Assembly: GCA_903832625.1 (NCBI GenBank) | Contig: CAILCI010000036.1 | Coordinates: 1-43,444 of the forward strand | Reading direction: 5' to 3' | From: an uncultured Burkholderiales bacterium | Lineage (GTDB): Bacteria; Pseudomonadota; Gammaproteobacteria; Burkholderiales; Burkholderiaceae_C | DNA: 43,444 nucleotides | Shown here: piece after piece, positions 7,593 through 16,096 of the stretch | Numbering within the stretch: the stretch's first letter is position 1 | How the letters are laid out: every line of letters starts with the position of its first letter | Notes under the pieces: generated by a model | Seen by the model: the letters and a program-made list of their open reading frames with translations, nothing else | Database searches by the model: none | What the model was told of the DNA's origin: nothing | Program-made: the position numbers and the translations under genes

Positions 7593-8294
7593 TTGAATAA
7601 AATTTTTCCTTCCGCAGCCGATGCGCTCAAAGACATCGTGGCTGACGGACAACTCTTGGCTGTGGGCGGTTTTGGCCTGTGCGGCATTCCAGAAGCCTTG
7701 ATTGACGCCTTGCGCGACACGGGCGTGAAAGACCTCACGGTCGTCTCTAACAACGCTGGCGTTGATGGATTTGGCCTGGGCAAATTGCTTGAAACTCGCC
7801 AAATCAAAAAAATGATTTCCAGCTATGTGGGTGAGAACAAAGAGTTCGAACGCCAGTACTTGGCCGGCGAGTTGGAGCTGGAATTCACCCCGCAAGGCAC
7901 CTTGGCAGAAAAACTGCGTGCTGGCGGCGCTGGCATTCCGGCTTTTTTCACCAAAACAGGTGTTGGCACAGTGGTAGCAGATGGCAAAGAGCTGCGCGAG
8001 TTCGACGGCGAGACCTATGTGATGGAACGTGCGTTGGTGCCCGACATCTCGTTGGTCAAAGCCGATGTGGCCGACATGTCCGGCAACTTGCGCTTCAACA
8101 TGACAGCGCGCAACTTCAACCCCGCAGCCGCAACTGCGGGCAAGATTTGTGTGGTCGAAGTCGAGCGCATTGTGGCCACGGGGGAGTTGGCGCCTGACGA
8201 TATTCATTTGCCTGGTATTTATGTGCACCGCATCGTGCTCAATGCCACGCCTGAAAAACGCATTGAAAAACGCACCACCCGCGAAAACAAATAA
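7593..8294 (+). CDS. scoA: 3-oxoacid CoA-transferase, subunit A
   Basis: Subunit A of succinyl-CoA:3-ketoacid CoA-transferase, which activates acetoacetate (or 3-oxoadipate) with CoA from succinyl-CoA. The 233-residue protein shows [29 protein letters not shown] and [19 protein letters not shown], all typical of the subunit. I place the start at a TTG codon, with GGGAG seven bases before it, because family members begin MNKI(F/Y)PSA; an upstream GTG at 7515 would add 26 unrelated residues. Subunit B follows after 8 bases. Confidence 0.9.
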   Translation: MNKIFPSAADALKDIVADGQLLAVGGFGLCGIPEALIDALRDTGVKDLTVVSNNAGVDGFGLGKLLETRQIKKMISSYVGENKEFERQYLAGELELEFTPQGTLAEKLRAGGAGIPAFFTKTGVGTVVADGKELREFDGETYVMERALVPDISLVKADVADMSGNLRFNMTARNFNPAAATAGKICVVEVERIVATGELAPDDIHLPGIYVHRIVLNATPEKRIEKRTTRENK

Positions 8295-8302
8295 GGAAGC
8301 AT

Positions 8303-8941
8303 ATGGCTTGGACTCAAGATGAAATGGCCGCTCGTGCGGCAAGCGAACTGCAAGACGGTTTTTATGTGAACCTGGGCATTGGCATTCCAACTTTGGTTGC
8401 CAACCACGTACCTGATCATGTCGAGGTGTGGCTGCAAAGCGAAAACGGCATGTTGGGCATTGGTCCGTTTCCTTACGAAGACGAGGTTGATCCAGACCTC
8501 ATCAATGCAGGCAAACAAACCGTGACCACCATCAAAGGCTCGGCTATTTTTGGCAGCGATCAGTCGTTTGCCATGATCCGTGGCGGCAAAATCAACCTGT
8601 CGATTTTGGGCGCGATGCAAGTCAGCGCCAAAGGCGATTTGGCCAACTGGATGATTCCCGGCAAGATGATCAAAGGCATGGGCGGCGCGATGGATTTGGT
8701 CGCGGGCGTCAAGCGCGTCATCATTTTGATGGAGCATGTGGCCAAGAAAAAAGACGGCACAGAAGACCTCAAAATTTTGCAAGAATGCACGCTGCCCTTG
8801 ACGGGCGTGGGCGTGGTGGATCGCATCATCACCGATTTGGCCGTGATGGATGTGGTGCCCGAGGGCTTGAAAGTGGTGGAGTTAGCACCCGGTGTCACGC
8901 ATGAGTTTTTGCAAAGCAAGACGGGCGTGAAGCTGATCTAA
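8303..8941 (+). CDS. scoB: 3-oxoacid CoA-transferase, subunit B
   Basis: Partner of subunit A; it carries the catalytic glutamate that forms the enzyme-CoA thioester. In this 212-residue protein that residue is Glu47 in [10 protein letters not shown]. Other conserved blocks are [31 protein letters not shown] and [15 protein letters not shown] before the ATG is a good ribosome binding site. A strong intrinsic terminator 20 bases after the stop ends the two-gene operon, although transcription may continue at a lower level into the hydrolase gene. Confidence 0.93.
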   Translation: MAWTQDEMAARAASELQDGFYVNLGIGIPTLVANHVPDHVEVWLQSENGMLGIGPFPYEDEVDPDLINAGKQTVTTIKGSAIFGSDQSFAMIRGGKINLSILGAMQVSAKGDLANWMIPGKMIKGMGGAMDLVAGVKRVIILMEHVAKKKDGTEDLKILQECTLPLTGVGVVDRIITDLAVMDVVPEGLKVVELAPGVTHEFLQSKTGVKLI

Positions 8942-8960
8942 ACTCAAATGCATCAACCCA

Positions 8961-8989
8961 AAAAGCCGCTTTGAACAGCGGCTTTTTTT
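8961..8989 (+). terminator. Rho-independent terminator after the CoA-transferase operon
   Basis: A 10-base perfect stem AAAAGCCGCT/AGCGGCTTTT with loop TTGAAC, running into seven T. It lies between the stop codon of subunit B and the ribosome binding site (AAAGGAG) of the next gene. Confidence 0.85.
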
Positions 8990-9002
8990 CAAAGGAGCGC
9001 GC

Positions 9003-9731
9003 ATGATTGAACATCACCTTGAGCTGTCGACCACAGAGGGTTCGATGAACACCTTTGTGGTGTATCCAGAAGAAAACGGTCCATTTCCTGTTGTGTTGTT
9101 TTACATGGATGCCCCAGGCAAGCGCGAAGAGTTGCACGACATGGCGCGCCGCCTTGCCAGCGTGGGTTATTTTGTGGTGTTGCCCAATTTGTATTACCGC
9201 CGCAGCCCAGACTATTACCTCAAAGAGCGCACGCCAGAGCAAATGGCCATCATGTACGCGCACATGGGCTCTTTGAATTACCAAACCAACCACATGGACA
9301 CACAGGCCATGCTGGACTTTGTCGATCAACACGAGCAAGCCGATCACACACGAATTGGCGCAGTGGGCTATTGCATGAGCGGGCCTTTTGTGATGTGGGC
9401 TGCGGCAGATTTCCCAGATCGATTCAAAAGCATTGCCTCAATTCACGGCGCCAACATGGTGACTGATCGCGAAGTTTCGCCGCATTTGATGCCGCCCAAC
9501 ATCCGCTGCGAAAGCTATTTCGCTTGTGCCGAGATCGACCACTGGGCGCCACCCGAACAAATGGCGCAACTCGAAGACGCATTGCGCGCAGCCAACAACA
9601 CCTATCGCTTGGAATGGTTTGCCAAAGCCGAGCACGGCTTTGTGTTTCCCAAACGCCCCGCCTATCTCAAGCCCGCTGCCGAGCGCCACTGGGAGCAGCT
9701 TTTCAATCTATTCCGTAGAACTCTGGGATGA
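9003..9731 (+). CDS. Dienelactone hydrolase family protein
   Basis: A 242-residue alpha/beta hydrolase. The catalytic triad of dienelactone hydrolase is visible: Cys124 in GYCMSGPF, Asp179 in AEIDHWAP and His211 in AEHGFVF. The classical enzyme opens the lactone ring formed in chloro-aromatic breakdown; many relatives act on other esters. AAAGGAG seven bases before the ATG supports the start. Its stop overlaps the start of the isomerase gene (ATGA), so both are translationally coupled. Confidence 0.88.
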   Translation: MIEHHLELSTTEGSMNTFVVYPEENGPFPVVLFYMDAPGKREELHDMARRLASVGYFVVLPNLYYRRSPDYYLKERTPEQMAIMYAHMGSLNYQTNHMDTQAMLDFVDQHEQADHTRIGAVGYCMSGPFVMWAAADFPDRFKSIASIHGANMVTDREVSPHLMPPNIRCESYFACAEIDHWAPPEQMAQLEDALRAANNTYRLEWFAKAEHGFVFPKRPAYLKPAAERHWEQLFNLFRRTLG

Positions 9732-10573
9732 ACGATATGTCCGCATTGACCTGCTTTGAACTCAGTATCCAAGACCACATTGCCCATTTGGTGTTGAGTC
9801 GTCCGACGGCGCTCAACACCATGAACATGACGTTTTGGCGCGAACTCGACGATGTGTTGAGTCAACTCCACCAAGGCAATCAGGCGCGTGCTTTGGTCAT
9901 CAGCAGCACCGGCAAGCACTTCAGCGCAGGCATGTCGCTGGATGTGTTTGGCTCAGACATCGCCATGGACGACCAAACCCCCGAAGGCCGAGCGGCCATT
10001 GTGGACATGCTGGCGGGCTTGCAAGCCACATTCACCCGCATTGAAAACCTGCGCATTCCTGTGCTCGTGGCCATTCATGGCGGCTGTATTGGTGGGGCAG
10101 TGGATTTGGTGACTTCTGCTTGTTTGCGATACGCCAGTGCAGACAGCTTTTTTTGCATTCAAGAAATCAATATTGGCATGGTGGCCGATGTGGGAACTTT
10201 GCAGCGCTTGCCAAAACTGATTCCGATGGCCATTGCCAAAGAATTAGCCTACACAGGCAGGCGTATGTCGGCAGACAAAGCTTTGCAATACGGTTTGGTC
10301 AACGAAGTGCTGCCCGATCAGGCCAGCGCCTTAGCGGCGGCCATGCAAGCGGCCCAAGAAATTGCCAGGAAACCGCCCGTCGCCATTTGGGGCACCAAAC
10401 AAGCCCTGCATTACGCACGCGACCACAGCACCGACGATGCACTCAAACAAATGGGATGGTTGCAAAGCGGCATTTGGAGCAATGCCCATGTGCAAGAAGC
10501 AGTGAGCGCGTTTGGGGCTAAACGCGCTGGCGATTTTCCAGAACTGGCGGTTTTGAGGTCTTTCAAAGACTGA
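9728..10573 (+). CDS. Delta3,5-delta2,4-dienoyl-CoA isomerase-like crotonase
   Basis: A 281-residue enoyl-CoA hydratase/isomerase superfamily enzyme. The three acidic residues of mammalian ECH1 (Asp176, Glu196, Asp204) have exact counterparts with the same spacing: Asp126 in GGAVDL, Glu146 in IQEINIG and Asp154 in ADVGTLQRLPK. This points to isomerisation of 3,5-dienoyl-CoA in the breakdown of unsaturated fatty acids rather than plain hydration. The oxyanion-hole parts KHFSAGMSL and IHGGCIGGA are present. It overlaps the hydrolase by four bases and its stop lies one base from the 3' end of the convergent tRNA-Gly. Confidence 0.87.
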   Translation: MNDMSALTCFELSIQDHIAHLVLSRPTALNTMNMTFWRELDDVLSQLHQGNQARALVISSTGKHFSAGMSLDVFGSDIAMDDQTPEGRAAIVDMLAGLQATFTRIENLRIPVLVAIHGGCIGGAVDLVTSACLRYASADSFFCIQEINIGMVADVGTLQRLPKLIPMAIAKELAYTGRRMSADKALQYGLVNEVLPDQASALAAAMQAAQEIARKPPVAIWGTKQALHYARDHSTDDALKQMGWLQSGIWSNAHVQEAVSAFGAKRAGDFPELAVLRSFKD

Positions 10574-10574
10574 A

Positions 10575-10648
10575 TGGAGCGGGTGATGGGAATCGAACCC
10601 ACGTTATTTGCTTGGGAAGCAAGAGTCCTACCATTGAACGACACCCGC
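10575..10648 (-). tRNA. tRNA-Gly (anticodon CCC)
   Basis: A 74-base tRNA with encoded CCA. The acceptor stem is GCGGGTG/CACCCGC, the D arm GTTC-AATGGTAG-GAC, and the anticodon loop TTCCCAA closed by CTTGC/GCAAA (with a C27-A43 mismatch). The T arm has GGTTCGATTCC. Loop positions 34-36 read CCC. It runs convergent to the crotonase gene and ends one base from its stop codon. Confidence 0.93.
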
Positions 10649-10658
10649 GCACTTGAGC

Positions 10659-10664
10659 ATTGTA
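10659..10664 (-). promoter_or_regulatory. Candidate -10 box of tRNA-Gly(CCC)
   Basis: TACAAT on the minus strand, 10 bases upstream of the tRNA 5' end. No clear -35 box is seen. The position fits a short-leader tRNA promoter. Confidence 0.4.
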
Positions 10665-10832
10665 AGAGGCCTTCGCCCATAGCGTCTCTGCGGCTGCCGC
10701 TGGACTTTATAAGTTTTATCAAACCAAGCCCAACTTAATTGCATTTCTAAAATCGAGCAGAAATTTCACCGTAGCTGCTGATTTTCAACCGCGTAAACCA
10801 CCAAATAATTGCAGCTTTTATAGCTATTGGCG

Positions 10833-10885
10833 AGATGCTAAAAACCGAAGTGTCCACACTATGGACACTTCGGTTTTTAGCATCT
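10833..10885. repeat. Palindrome A: perfect 24-base inverted repeat
   Basis: Arms 10833-10856 and 10862-10885 are perfectly complementary, with a 5-base loop (CACTA). The centre CCGAAGTGTCCA / TGGACACTTCGG is flanked on both sides by an A5/T5 tract, so each strand reads as a GC-rich hairpin followed by T5. That makes it a possible two-way intrinsic terminator. The symmetry continues seven bases beyond the T tract (AGATGCT/AGCATCT), which a terminator does not need. It shares its core with palindrome B. Confidence 0.8.
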
Positions 10886-10978
10886 TGTGAGAAACGCGCC
10901 AAAAAGCATTTTTAAAGATTTTCTGGAACGCCAAAAATGCCAAATCCAAAATTATTTTTTCCGGTAGTTTGCAAAAAA

Positions 10979-11041
10979 CAAAGTTTGATAAAAACCTGAA
11001 GTGTCCACACTGTGGACAGTCAAGGTTTTTATCAAACTTTG
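10979..11041. repeat. Palindrome B: 63-base inverted repeat related to palindrome A
   Basis: The outer arms 10979-10996 and 11024-11041 match perfectly over 18 bases (CAAAGTTTGATAAAAACC). The inner part contains AAGTGTCCACACTGTGGACA with three mispaired positions. The block A5-CC-x-GAAGTGTCCACACT-x-TGGACA...GG-T5 is shared with palindrome A, whereas the outermost arms differ in sequence but stay self-complementary. On the minus strand the hairpin is followed by T6 (10973-10978 complement), so it can end transcripts of the hybrid kinase. Confidence 0.75.
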
Positions 11042-11130
11042 AATTAGGTTGAATCTTGGGTTTGAAATGCTGCGAGAGTGCGCAAATTGTGGCTTGTGTT
11101 ACCAGCCAGCCAGTGGTTTTGCCAATGCAC

Positions 11131-14100
11131 TCACGCCGCTTGCGATAAATGGGGCTTGATCAGGCGCTGTATGCTGGAGAGCAATTCATCGCGGCTAAAG
11201 GGCTTGAACACCACATCATTCATGCCTGCCTCTAAGCATTGCTGGCGGGCGTTGAGGTTGGCATTGGCTGTTAATCCCAAAATGGGGATGTTTTTAGTCG
11301 GCGAGTTGAAATTGGACCGGATGTTTTGCGTGGCGGTGACACCGTCCATTTCGGGCATGACCATGTCCATCAAAATCAAATGGTAGGTGTGTTGTTTCAA
11401 TAGCTCCAAGGCCTGCAAGCCATTTTCGGCTTCTTTTAAATACGCATGTGGCCAAGTTTTATGCAAGATTTGCTGCGCCAATAATCGATTCAACGGATGG
11501 TCATCGACGATCAAAATAGATAAATTATCTTCATGCTTTTGCGCCTTGATTCGGCCAGGGGACATCGGCACTGCGGGTGCTTGGCTTTCGCGCAACGGTA
11601 ACCAAATTTGAAAACATGAGCCTTTACCGATTTCGCTGCGCACATGGATTTTTCCTTGCTGCGCATCGACCAATCGTTTGGTAATGGCAAGCCCCAAGCC
11701 ATGCCCTTGTGTTCTGTGACTTTTGAGGGTGCCGACTTGTTCAAATTGACCAAATATTTGTTGTATTTTTTCAGCCGCAATACCGCTGCCCGTGTCGTGA
11801 ATTTCAAACATCAAGCCGTTTCGGATATCTTTGACATCAAGCGTAATTTCACCTTTGGCGGTGAATTTCAAGGCATTGCTGAGTAAGTTGACCAAAATTT
11901 GCATCAGGCGTTGGCGATCACCATTGACCCATTGCGGGATGGCCTGCATATTTAGCTTCAATGCGACATTGCGTTGTTCGCTGGCGCTTTTGAACATTTG
12001 ATAGGCATTGTTGATCAGTGCCCACACATCAAAAGGCTCGTGTTTGAGAGCCAGTTTGCCACTCTCGAGTTGGGAGTAATCCAAAATATCATCAATCACC
12101 GTGATCAAATGTTTGGCCGATTGTGATACCAGTGCGTTGAGTTTTTGCGCTTCGGGATTGTCGATAATTTCTTCATTGAGTAAGTCATTGAAACCAATAA
12201 TCGCATTCATGGGAGTGCGAAGCTCATGGCTGACATTGGCTATAAATTCGTTTTTCAAATGCTGTTGAGCCAGTAGTTCTTGTCGCGCTCTTAGATGTTG
12301 TTCGTTGTGTTTTTGCAAACTAATCTTGGTGTGCTTGCGAATCATTTTGTAGAGCAAAGGCAGGAATAAAACAAATAAAGTCAGCGCGAATAAATTAGCC
12401 AATGCCCATGCCAAGCTTTTAACGGCTAGTTGTGGTGGAACTGGAGCCCATTCGTAAGTCGTGCAATATGCCAGTAGGAGGTGGAAAGTAATGGGCGTTA
12501 ATAACCAAAATAAAACGCGTTTGCGTGTATATAAATAAAGCGGCGCTAAAGGAATGATGGAAAACCACAAGGCAGTGATAGACATAGCGCCACCCGAATA
12601 CAGTGACAGCACAAAAAGATGCACGCATCCGTAGGCCAAGATGCCGTTGACAATCAGGTCAAAACGCAGTCCAAAAAATTGCAGTATCACCCCCGTTACG
12701 AGCACGGCAGCTAGGGCGTAGTTGGTGATTTTTGCTTCCGGAAAAGGCGCCAAGTTGGCATAAATAAAAGTGCCCACGATCAAACAAAAAATATAAGCCA
12801 TGAAGATAAATGGCTTGGTGTCATCGTCCTGCAAGATGGGTTGTTGTTTTGATTTAGCCCAGGCATCAAAAATAAGCTGCTGCTGGGTGAGATAGTGATG
12901 CAGGCTGAATTTTGTTTTTGCTTTGGGATTGGACGCAACGGGCTCGGTGATCAAGAGACGTGAGTCGATGGGCAATTCAATCCAAAAAACCGAGCCCACA
13001 TTCAAAGCACTGTTTACGCCAATCTTGCCTTGATGCAAGGCCACCAATTGTTTGCAAATGGAAAGCCCCAAACCGGTGCCGCCGTAGCGACGTTGAACTT
13101 CGGTACTGCCATGCTGAAAACCAGCAAAGATATTGTCAAGCTGGCTTTCTTGAATGCCAATACCTGTGTCGTGCACCTCAATTCGGATGTGATCTGTGCG
13201 CTTGCATAGGCGAAGTTCTATTACGCCATTTTCCGTAAATTTGATGGCATTGCTCAGCAGTTGATCTAAGACTTGAGAGATGCGCAGCTCGTCCACATAA
13301 ATGCGCGAAACGGTGTCGGGGTCAATCCAAACCTTGAGTTCTAGGTTTTGTTTTTTCGCATCAAGTGCGAATTTTTGTTGCGCATGGGCGATCAGATTTC
13401 GTGGGTCAATGTGCTCCTTCATCAGATCAAGCTTATTAGCCTGCAATTGCGAAAAATCCAAAATATCGGAGATAACTTGTAGCAGTTGTTTTGCAGACTG
13501 TTGAATATGCGCGATGATTTCTCTTGATTTGTTGGACTCCACCAAGTCTTTGAGTAACTCAGTAAAACCCAACACGGTGTTCATTGGCGTTCGCAATTCG
13601 TGGCTGACCACGGCAATGAATTCGTCTTTGTGCGACTGCGCTTTTATCAGTTGCTTTTGAACCGATGTGAGGTTTTGCGTTTGGTTCAATAAGTTTTGAA
13701 TATGCGAGCGGTTCATTTGCTCGTAACGCGTGACATAAAACGCCAAACTCAGCACCATGCTGATGTTGATCCCACTGGTCCAAGTCGACATCTCGGCATC
13801 TAGTAGTTGAGGGCGAATCAGTCCATAAATGTGTGCAGCAGCAAATCCAAAATAACATGCAAAAGAGACAGCTAACCAAAATGCAGTGGCTCGCAAGCCC
13901 AATAAAAGCGTTGTGGCTGGCAACAACAAAATCCATCCCATGGCCGGAGAATAAATTCCGCCGCTGTAAATGCTGATGTAAATGGAATGACTGTACAAAC
14001 CGAACAGCAAGAGATGCGCGAGGGTTTTTTGATCGAATTTGAAACGTTGCATCGCATACATCAAGCCCAACCACACCAGCAAAGCTAGGTGCGCCTGGCG

Positions 14101-14256
14101 CGCTTGTGGTGGCGCAGAACCGATCAGGCTCAATACCAAAAAGCCAATAGCCAAGCCCAGTAATGAAGCTCGTAAAACAAGACTTCTTTGCTGAATGGCA
14201 GATGAGTTGTGGGTGAGGTTGAAAGTTTTTAGCATCGAACTCGAAAAAGTACTCAC
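11131..14256 (-). CDS. Tandem hybrid sensor histidine kinase (two membrane-kinase modules plus receiver)
   Basis: A 1041-residue inner-membrane sensor made of two complete kinase units in a row and one receiver. Unit 1: membrane helices about 25-175, phospho-acceptor His219 (VSHELRTPMN), ATPase domain with N336, DTGIGI and GGTGLGLSI (about 310-430). Unit 2: membrane helices about 483-640, His677 (VSHELRTPMN), ATPase domain with DTGSGI and GHGLGLAI (about 770-890). Receiver: 912-1035 with Asp918/Asp919, phospho-acceptor Asp964 and Lys1018. The two membrane parts share a YSGG motif (97-100 and 553-556 region), pointing to internal duplication. No separate response regulator or output domain is adjacent. 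The start could be this GTG or ATG 14235; neither has a clear ribosome binding site. Confidence 0.9.
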   Translation of the reverse strand: MSTFSSSMLKTFNLTHNSSAIQQRSLVLRASLLGLAIGFLVLSLIGSAPPQARQAHLALLVWLGLMYAMQRFKFDQKTLAHLLLFGLYSHSIYISIYSGGIYSPAMGWILLLPATTLLLGLRATAFWLAVSFACYFGFAAAHIYGLIRPQLLDAEMSTWTSGINISMVLSLAFYVTRYEQMNRSHIQNLLNQTQNLTSVQKQLIKAQSHKDEFIAVVSHELRTPMNTVLGFTELLKDLVESNKSREIIAHIQQSAKQLLQVISDILDFSQLQANKLDLMKEHIDPRNLIAHAQQKFALDAKKQNLELKVWIDPDTVSRIYVDELRISQVLDQLLSNAIKFTENGVIELRLCKRTDHIRIEVHDTGIGIQESQLDNIFAGFQHGSTEVQRRYGGTGLGLSICKQLVALHQGKIGVNSALNVGSVFWIELPIDSRLLITEPVASNPKAKTKFSLHHYLTQQQLIFDAWAKSKQQPILQDDDTKPFIFMAYIFCLIVGTFIYANLAPFPEAKITNYALAAVLVTGVILQFFGLRFDLIVNGILAYGCVHLFVLSLYSGGAMSITALWFSIIPLAPLYLYTRKRVLFWLLTPITFHLLLAYCTTYEWAPVPPQLAVKSLAWALANLFALTLFVLFLPLLYKMIRKHTKISLQKHNEQHLRARQELLAQQHLKNEFIANVSHELRTPMNAIIGFNDLLNEEIIDNPEAQKLNALVSQSAKHLITVIDDILDYSQLESGKLALKHEPFDVWALINNAYQMFKSASEQRNVALKLNMQAIPQWVNGDRQRLMQILVNLLSNALKFTAKGEITLDVKDIRNGLMFEIHDTGSGIAAEKIQQIFGQFEQVGTLKSHRTQGHGLGLAITKRLVDAQQGKIHVRSEIGKGSCFQIWLPLRESQAPAVPMSPGRIKAQKHEDNLSILIVDDHPLNRLLAQQILHKTWPHAYLKEAENGLQALELLKQHTYHLILMDMVMPEMDGVTATQNIRSNFNSPTKNIPILGLTANANLNARQQCLEAGMNDVVFKPFSRDELLSSIQRLIKPHLSQAA

Positions 14257-14670
14257 TAATTCTACTTATTTGGATGCTATTTAAACAATAAATCAAATAA
14301 AATAAGAGTAAATGTAACTATGTTTGATAATAAATTTTGTTTTACGTATAGTATTTTTATTTGCTATCAATATTATTTTGAATTTTCATCTCTATGTTAA
14401 TTTTTAGCCTAATTAGAGCATTTTAGTTTTCATTATTGTGTATGATTGATTAGATGTGTCTTTTAACTGTAAGTATCCAAGGCAGTTTTCTCTATGGCTG
14501 ATTGAACTGAGTGGCGTCATTCTGAGTGATGCACTGAATCAGGAAACACATTCAGAATTTGCGCTAAGTCCTTGCGATAAATGAGATTTTTTTCACAAAT
14601 AAACAACAAAAAACATGAAAATTATCGAATTCTCAGTGTAGTTTGATAGAATTTAAAGCAAGGAGAGCCT
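14257..14670. other. AT-rich intergenic region between divergent kinase and bactofilin genes
   Basis: About 410 bases, markedly richer in A/T than the genes around it, with no open frame that looks coding. It must contain both divergent promoters. TAGAAT at 14647-14652 is a possible -10 box for the bactofilin operon, and AAGGAG precedes its ATG. I see no terminator, riboswitch or clear repeat. AT-rich upstream regions of this kind often bind H-NS-like proteins; that is conjecture here. Confidence 0.5.
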
Positions 14671-15027
14671 ATGTCCAATCAATCAGATTCACTCGAAAGC
14701 GTTGTTATCGGTGACGGCGTTGTTGTCAAGGGAACATTCACTGTTCCCTCGAAAGCCATCATCAATGGTGTCATTGAGGGCGATTTAACGGCCGAAGAAG
14801 TGCTCATTGGGCCAACAGGAAAAATCACAGGACGCGTGTCTGCCAAAGTCATTGACGTTCGTGGTCAATTGCACAACACCATCATCAGCGAAAAGAGTCT
14901 GATTGTTCGTGCGACCGGAAAAATTGCTGGCAAAGTGCAATATTCCGAAATCGAAATTGAAAAAGGCGGCGAGATCGAAGGTACCTTGAACCAAGGTGCT
15001 GAATCTTCGGCTGCATCAGCGAGCTAA
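14671..15027 (+). CDS. Bactofilin (polymer-forming cytoskeletal protein) 1
   Basis: A 118-residue protein dominated by a right-handed beta-helix of the bactofilin family (about residues 10-108), seen as repeating units such as AIINGVIEGDL, TGKITGRVSA, TGKIAGKVQ and GGEIEGTL. Bactofilins polymerise without nucleotide and act as scaffolds at the membrane, often recruiting peptidoglycan enzymes. AAGGAG seven bases before the ATG supports the start. It is first in a cluster with an M23 peptidase, a second bactofilin and a membrane HTH protein. Confidence 0.9.
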   Translation: MSNQSDSLESVVIGDGVVVKGTFTVPSKAIINGVIEGDLTAEEVLIGPTGKITGRVSAKVIDVRGQLHNTIISEKSLIVRATGKIAGKVQYSEIEIEKGGEIEGTLNQGAESSAASAS

Positions 15028-15052
15028 ACCAAAGCTGCAAGCGTAATCAAAG

Positions 15053-16096
15053 ATGTTGACACGTCGAATCTTCACGGCTTTTCGCCACTTGCCCCGACTG
15101 GTGTTCGATGGATGGACGCGCCAGTATGAAGACGCGCGCATCATTCTTGAGCAAAACGCTGAACTCCATTACTTCAACCTCAGCGCGGGTGTCCAGCGCT
15201 TTTTGGTGCGATCCGGCATTTTGATGACCGCCATCATGGTGGTGGCAATTTTTGTATTGGCCTCCACCAGCATTGGTTTGATGGTCAGTCGCCACAAACT
15301 CGAAAAATCCCACGAACAGGTCTATCGTGCCCTCCTGAGCAGCGCCTCAGACAGCGCCAGCGATGAGCCTCAGACCATGTCGGATGAGCAAATGGTTGCT
15401 CTGGCTCAGACCATTCGTGATCGTGACATGAGCATTCGCCGCTTTGTCGACACCTCCATGGTGGCTGTGGCCGACGAAAACGTGTCCATGAAATCTCAGC
15501 TCGAGTCCTCCGGCTTGACTGAAAAAATTGTTCGCATCATCCAACAAAATGCCGCAAACGGCGGTTTCAGCATGGATGATGATGTCAAAAACAACCCGCT
15601 GCTCAGAGGCAAGGTCGCCGATGAGTTGGCTACCAACCGCTCTTTGCGCGAGGTGTTATACGCATTGCCCAGTGTGATGCCCATCCCCAATTACTCTGTG
15701 ACCTCTGATTTTGGTATCCGTCGTCATCCTATTTCTGGGCAAATTCACTTCCACACTGGGGTTGATTTGCTGAGTCAAACGGGGGATGAAAAAGTCCATC
15801 CTGTCAAACCTGGTGTCGTCGTGATTGCGCAATACAACGAGCAATATGGCAATATGGTGGTGGTGAGGCACACCAACGGTGTTGAGTCGCTTTACGGACA
15901 TTTGGCCAATATTTTGGTCAAGGTTGGCGACAAAGTGACGAATGAGTCAGTGGTGGGCAACATTGGCAACACTGGTTCATCTTCGACGGGCAAACATTTG
16001 CACTTGGAAATCTTGATTGGCGGATATCCCGTCAACCCACAAAAAGTTATTCGGACGGCTCAATATGTTCAACAAATCCAAAACCAACAGCACTAA
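15053..16096 (+). CDS. Membrane-anchored M23 (LytM-type) metallopeptidase
   Basis: A 347-residue protein expected to cut peptide cross-links in the cell wall. A short basic cytoplasmic part is followed by one membrane helix (about 54-78), a helical/coiled-coil linker (about 80-200) and a C-terminal M23 domain (about 215-335). Zinc ligands His234 and Asp238 (HFHTGVD) and His317, plus catalytic His283 (YGHL) and His315 (KHLHLE), are all intact, so it should be active rather than a regulatory relative. It sits between two bactofilin genes and overlaps the second by 32 bases, which ties its location or activity to the bactofilin scaffold. Confidence 0.92.
   Translation: MLTRRIFTAFRHLPRLVFDGWTRQYEDARIILEQNAELHYFNLSAGVQRFLVRSGILMTAIMVVAIFVLASTSIGLMVSRHKLEKSHEQVYRALLSSASDSASDEPQTMSDEQMVALAQTIRDRDMSIRRFVDTSMVAVADENVSMKSQLESSGLTEKIVRIIQQNAANGGFSMDDDVKNNPLLRGKVADELATNRSLREVLYALPSVMPIPNYSVTSDFGIRRHPISGQIHFHTGVDLLSQTGDEKVHPVKPGVVVIAQYNEQYGNMVVVRHTNGVESLYGHLANILVKVGDKVTNESVVGNIGNTGSSSTGKHLHLEILIGGYPVNPQKVIRTAQYVQQIQNQQH

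Larger units (their letters stand above)
10649..11130. other. 482-base non-coding stretch with two related palindromes
   Basis: No convincing open reading frame lies between tRNA-Gly and the hybrid kinase. The stretch holds the tRNA promoter and two long inverted repeats (listed separately) that share a common core. The remaining sequence is AT-rich and contains scattered repeats of TTTATCAAAC-like words near 10713 and in the second palindrome. Both flanking genes are on the minus strand, so kinase transcripts would cross palindrome B, then palindrome A, before reaching the tRNA. Confidence 0.6.

Noticed and set aside
10411-10722. Minus-strand open frame crossing tRNA-Gly(CCC)
   Set aside because: It runs through a tRNA gene and the end of the crotonase gene in antisense, with no family features.
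10833-11041. Twin palindromes as a short CRISPR array
   Set aside because: There are only two units, each fully self-complementary, with differing flanks and no equal-length spacers or cas genes.
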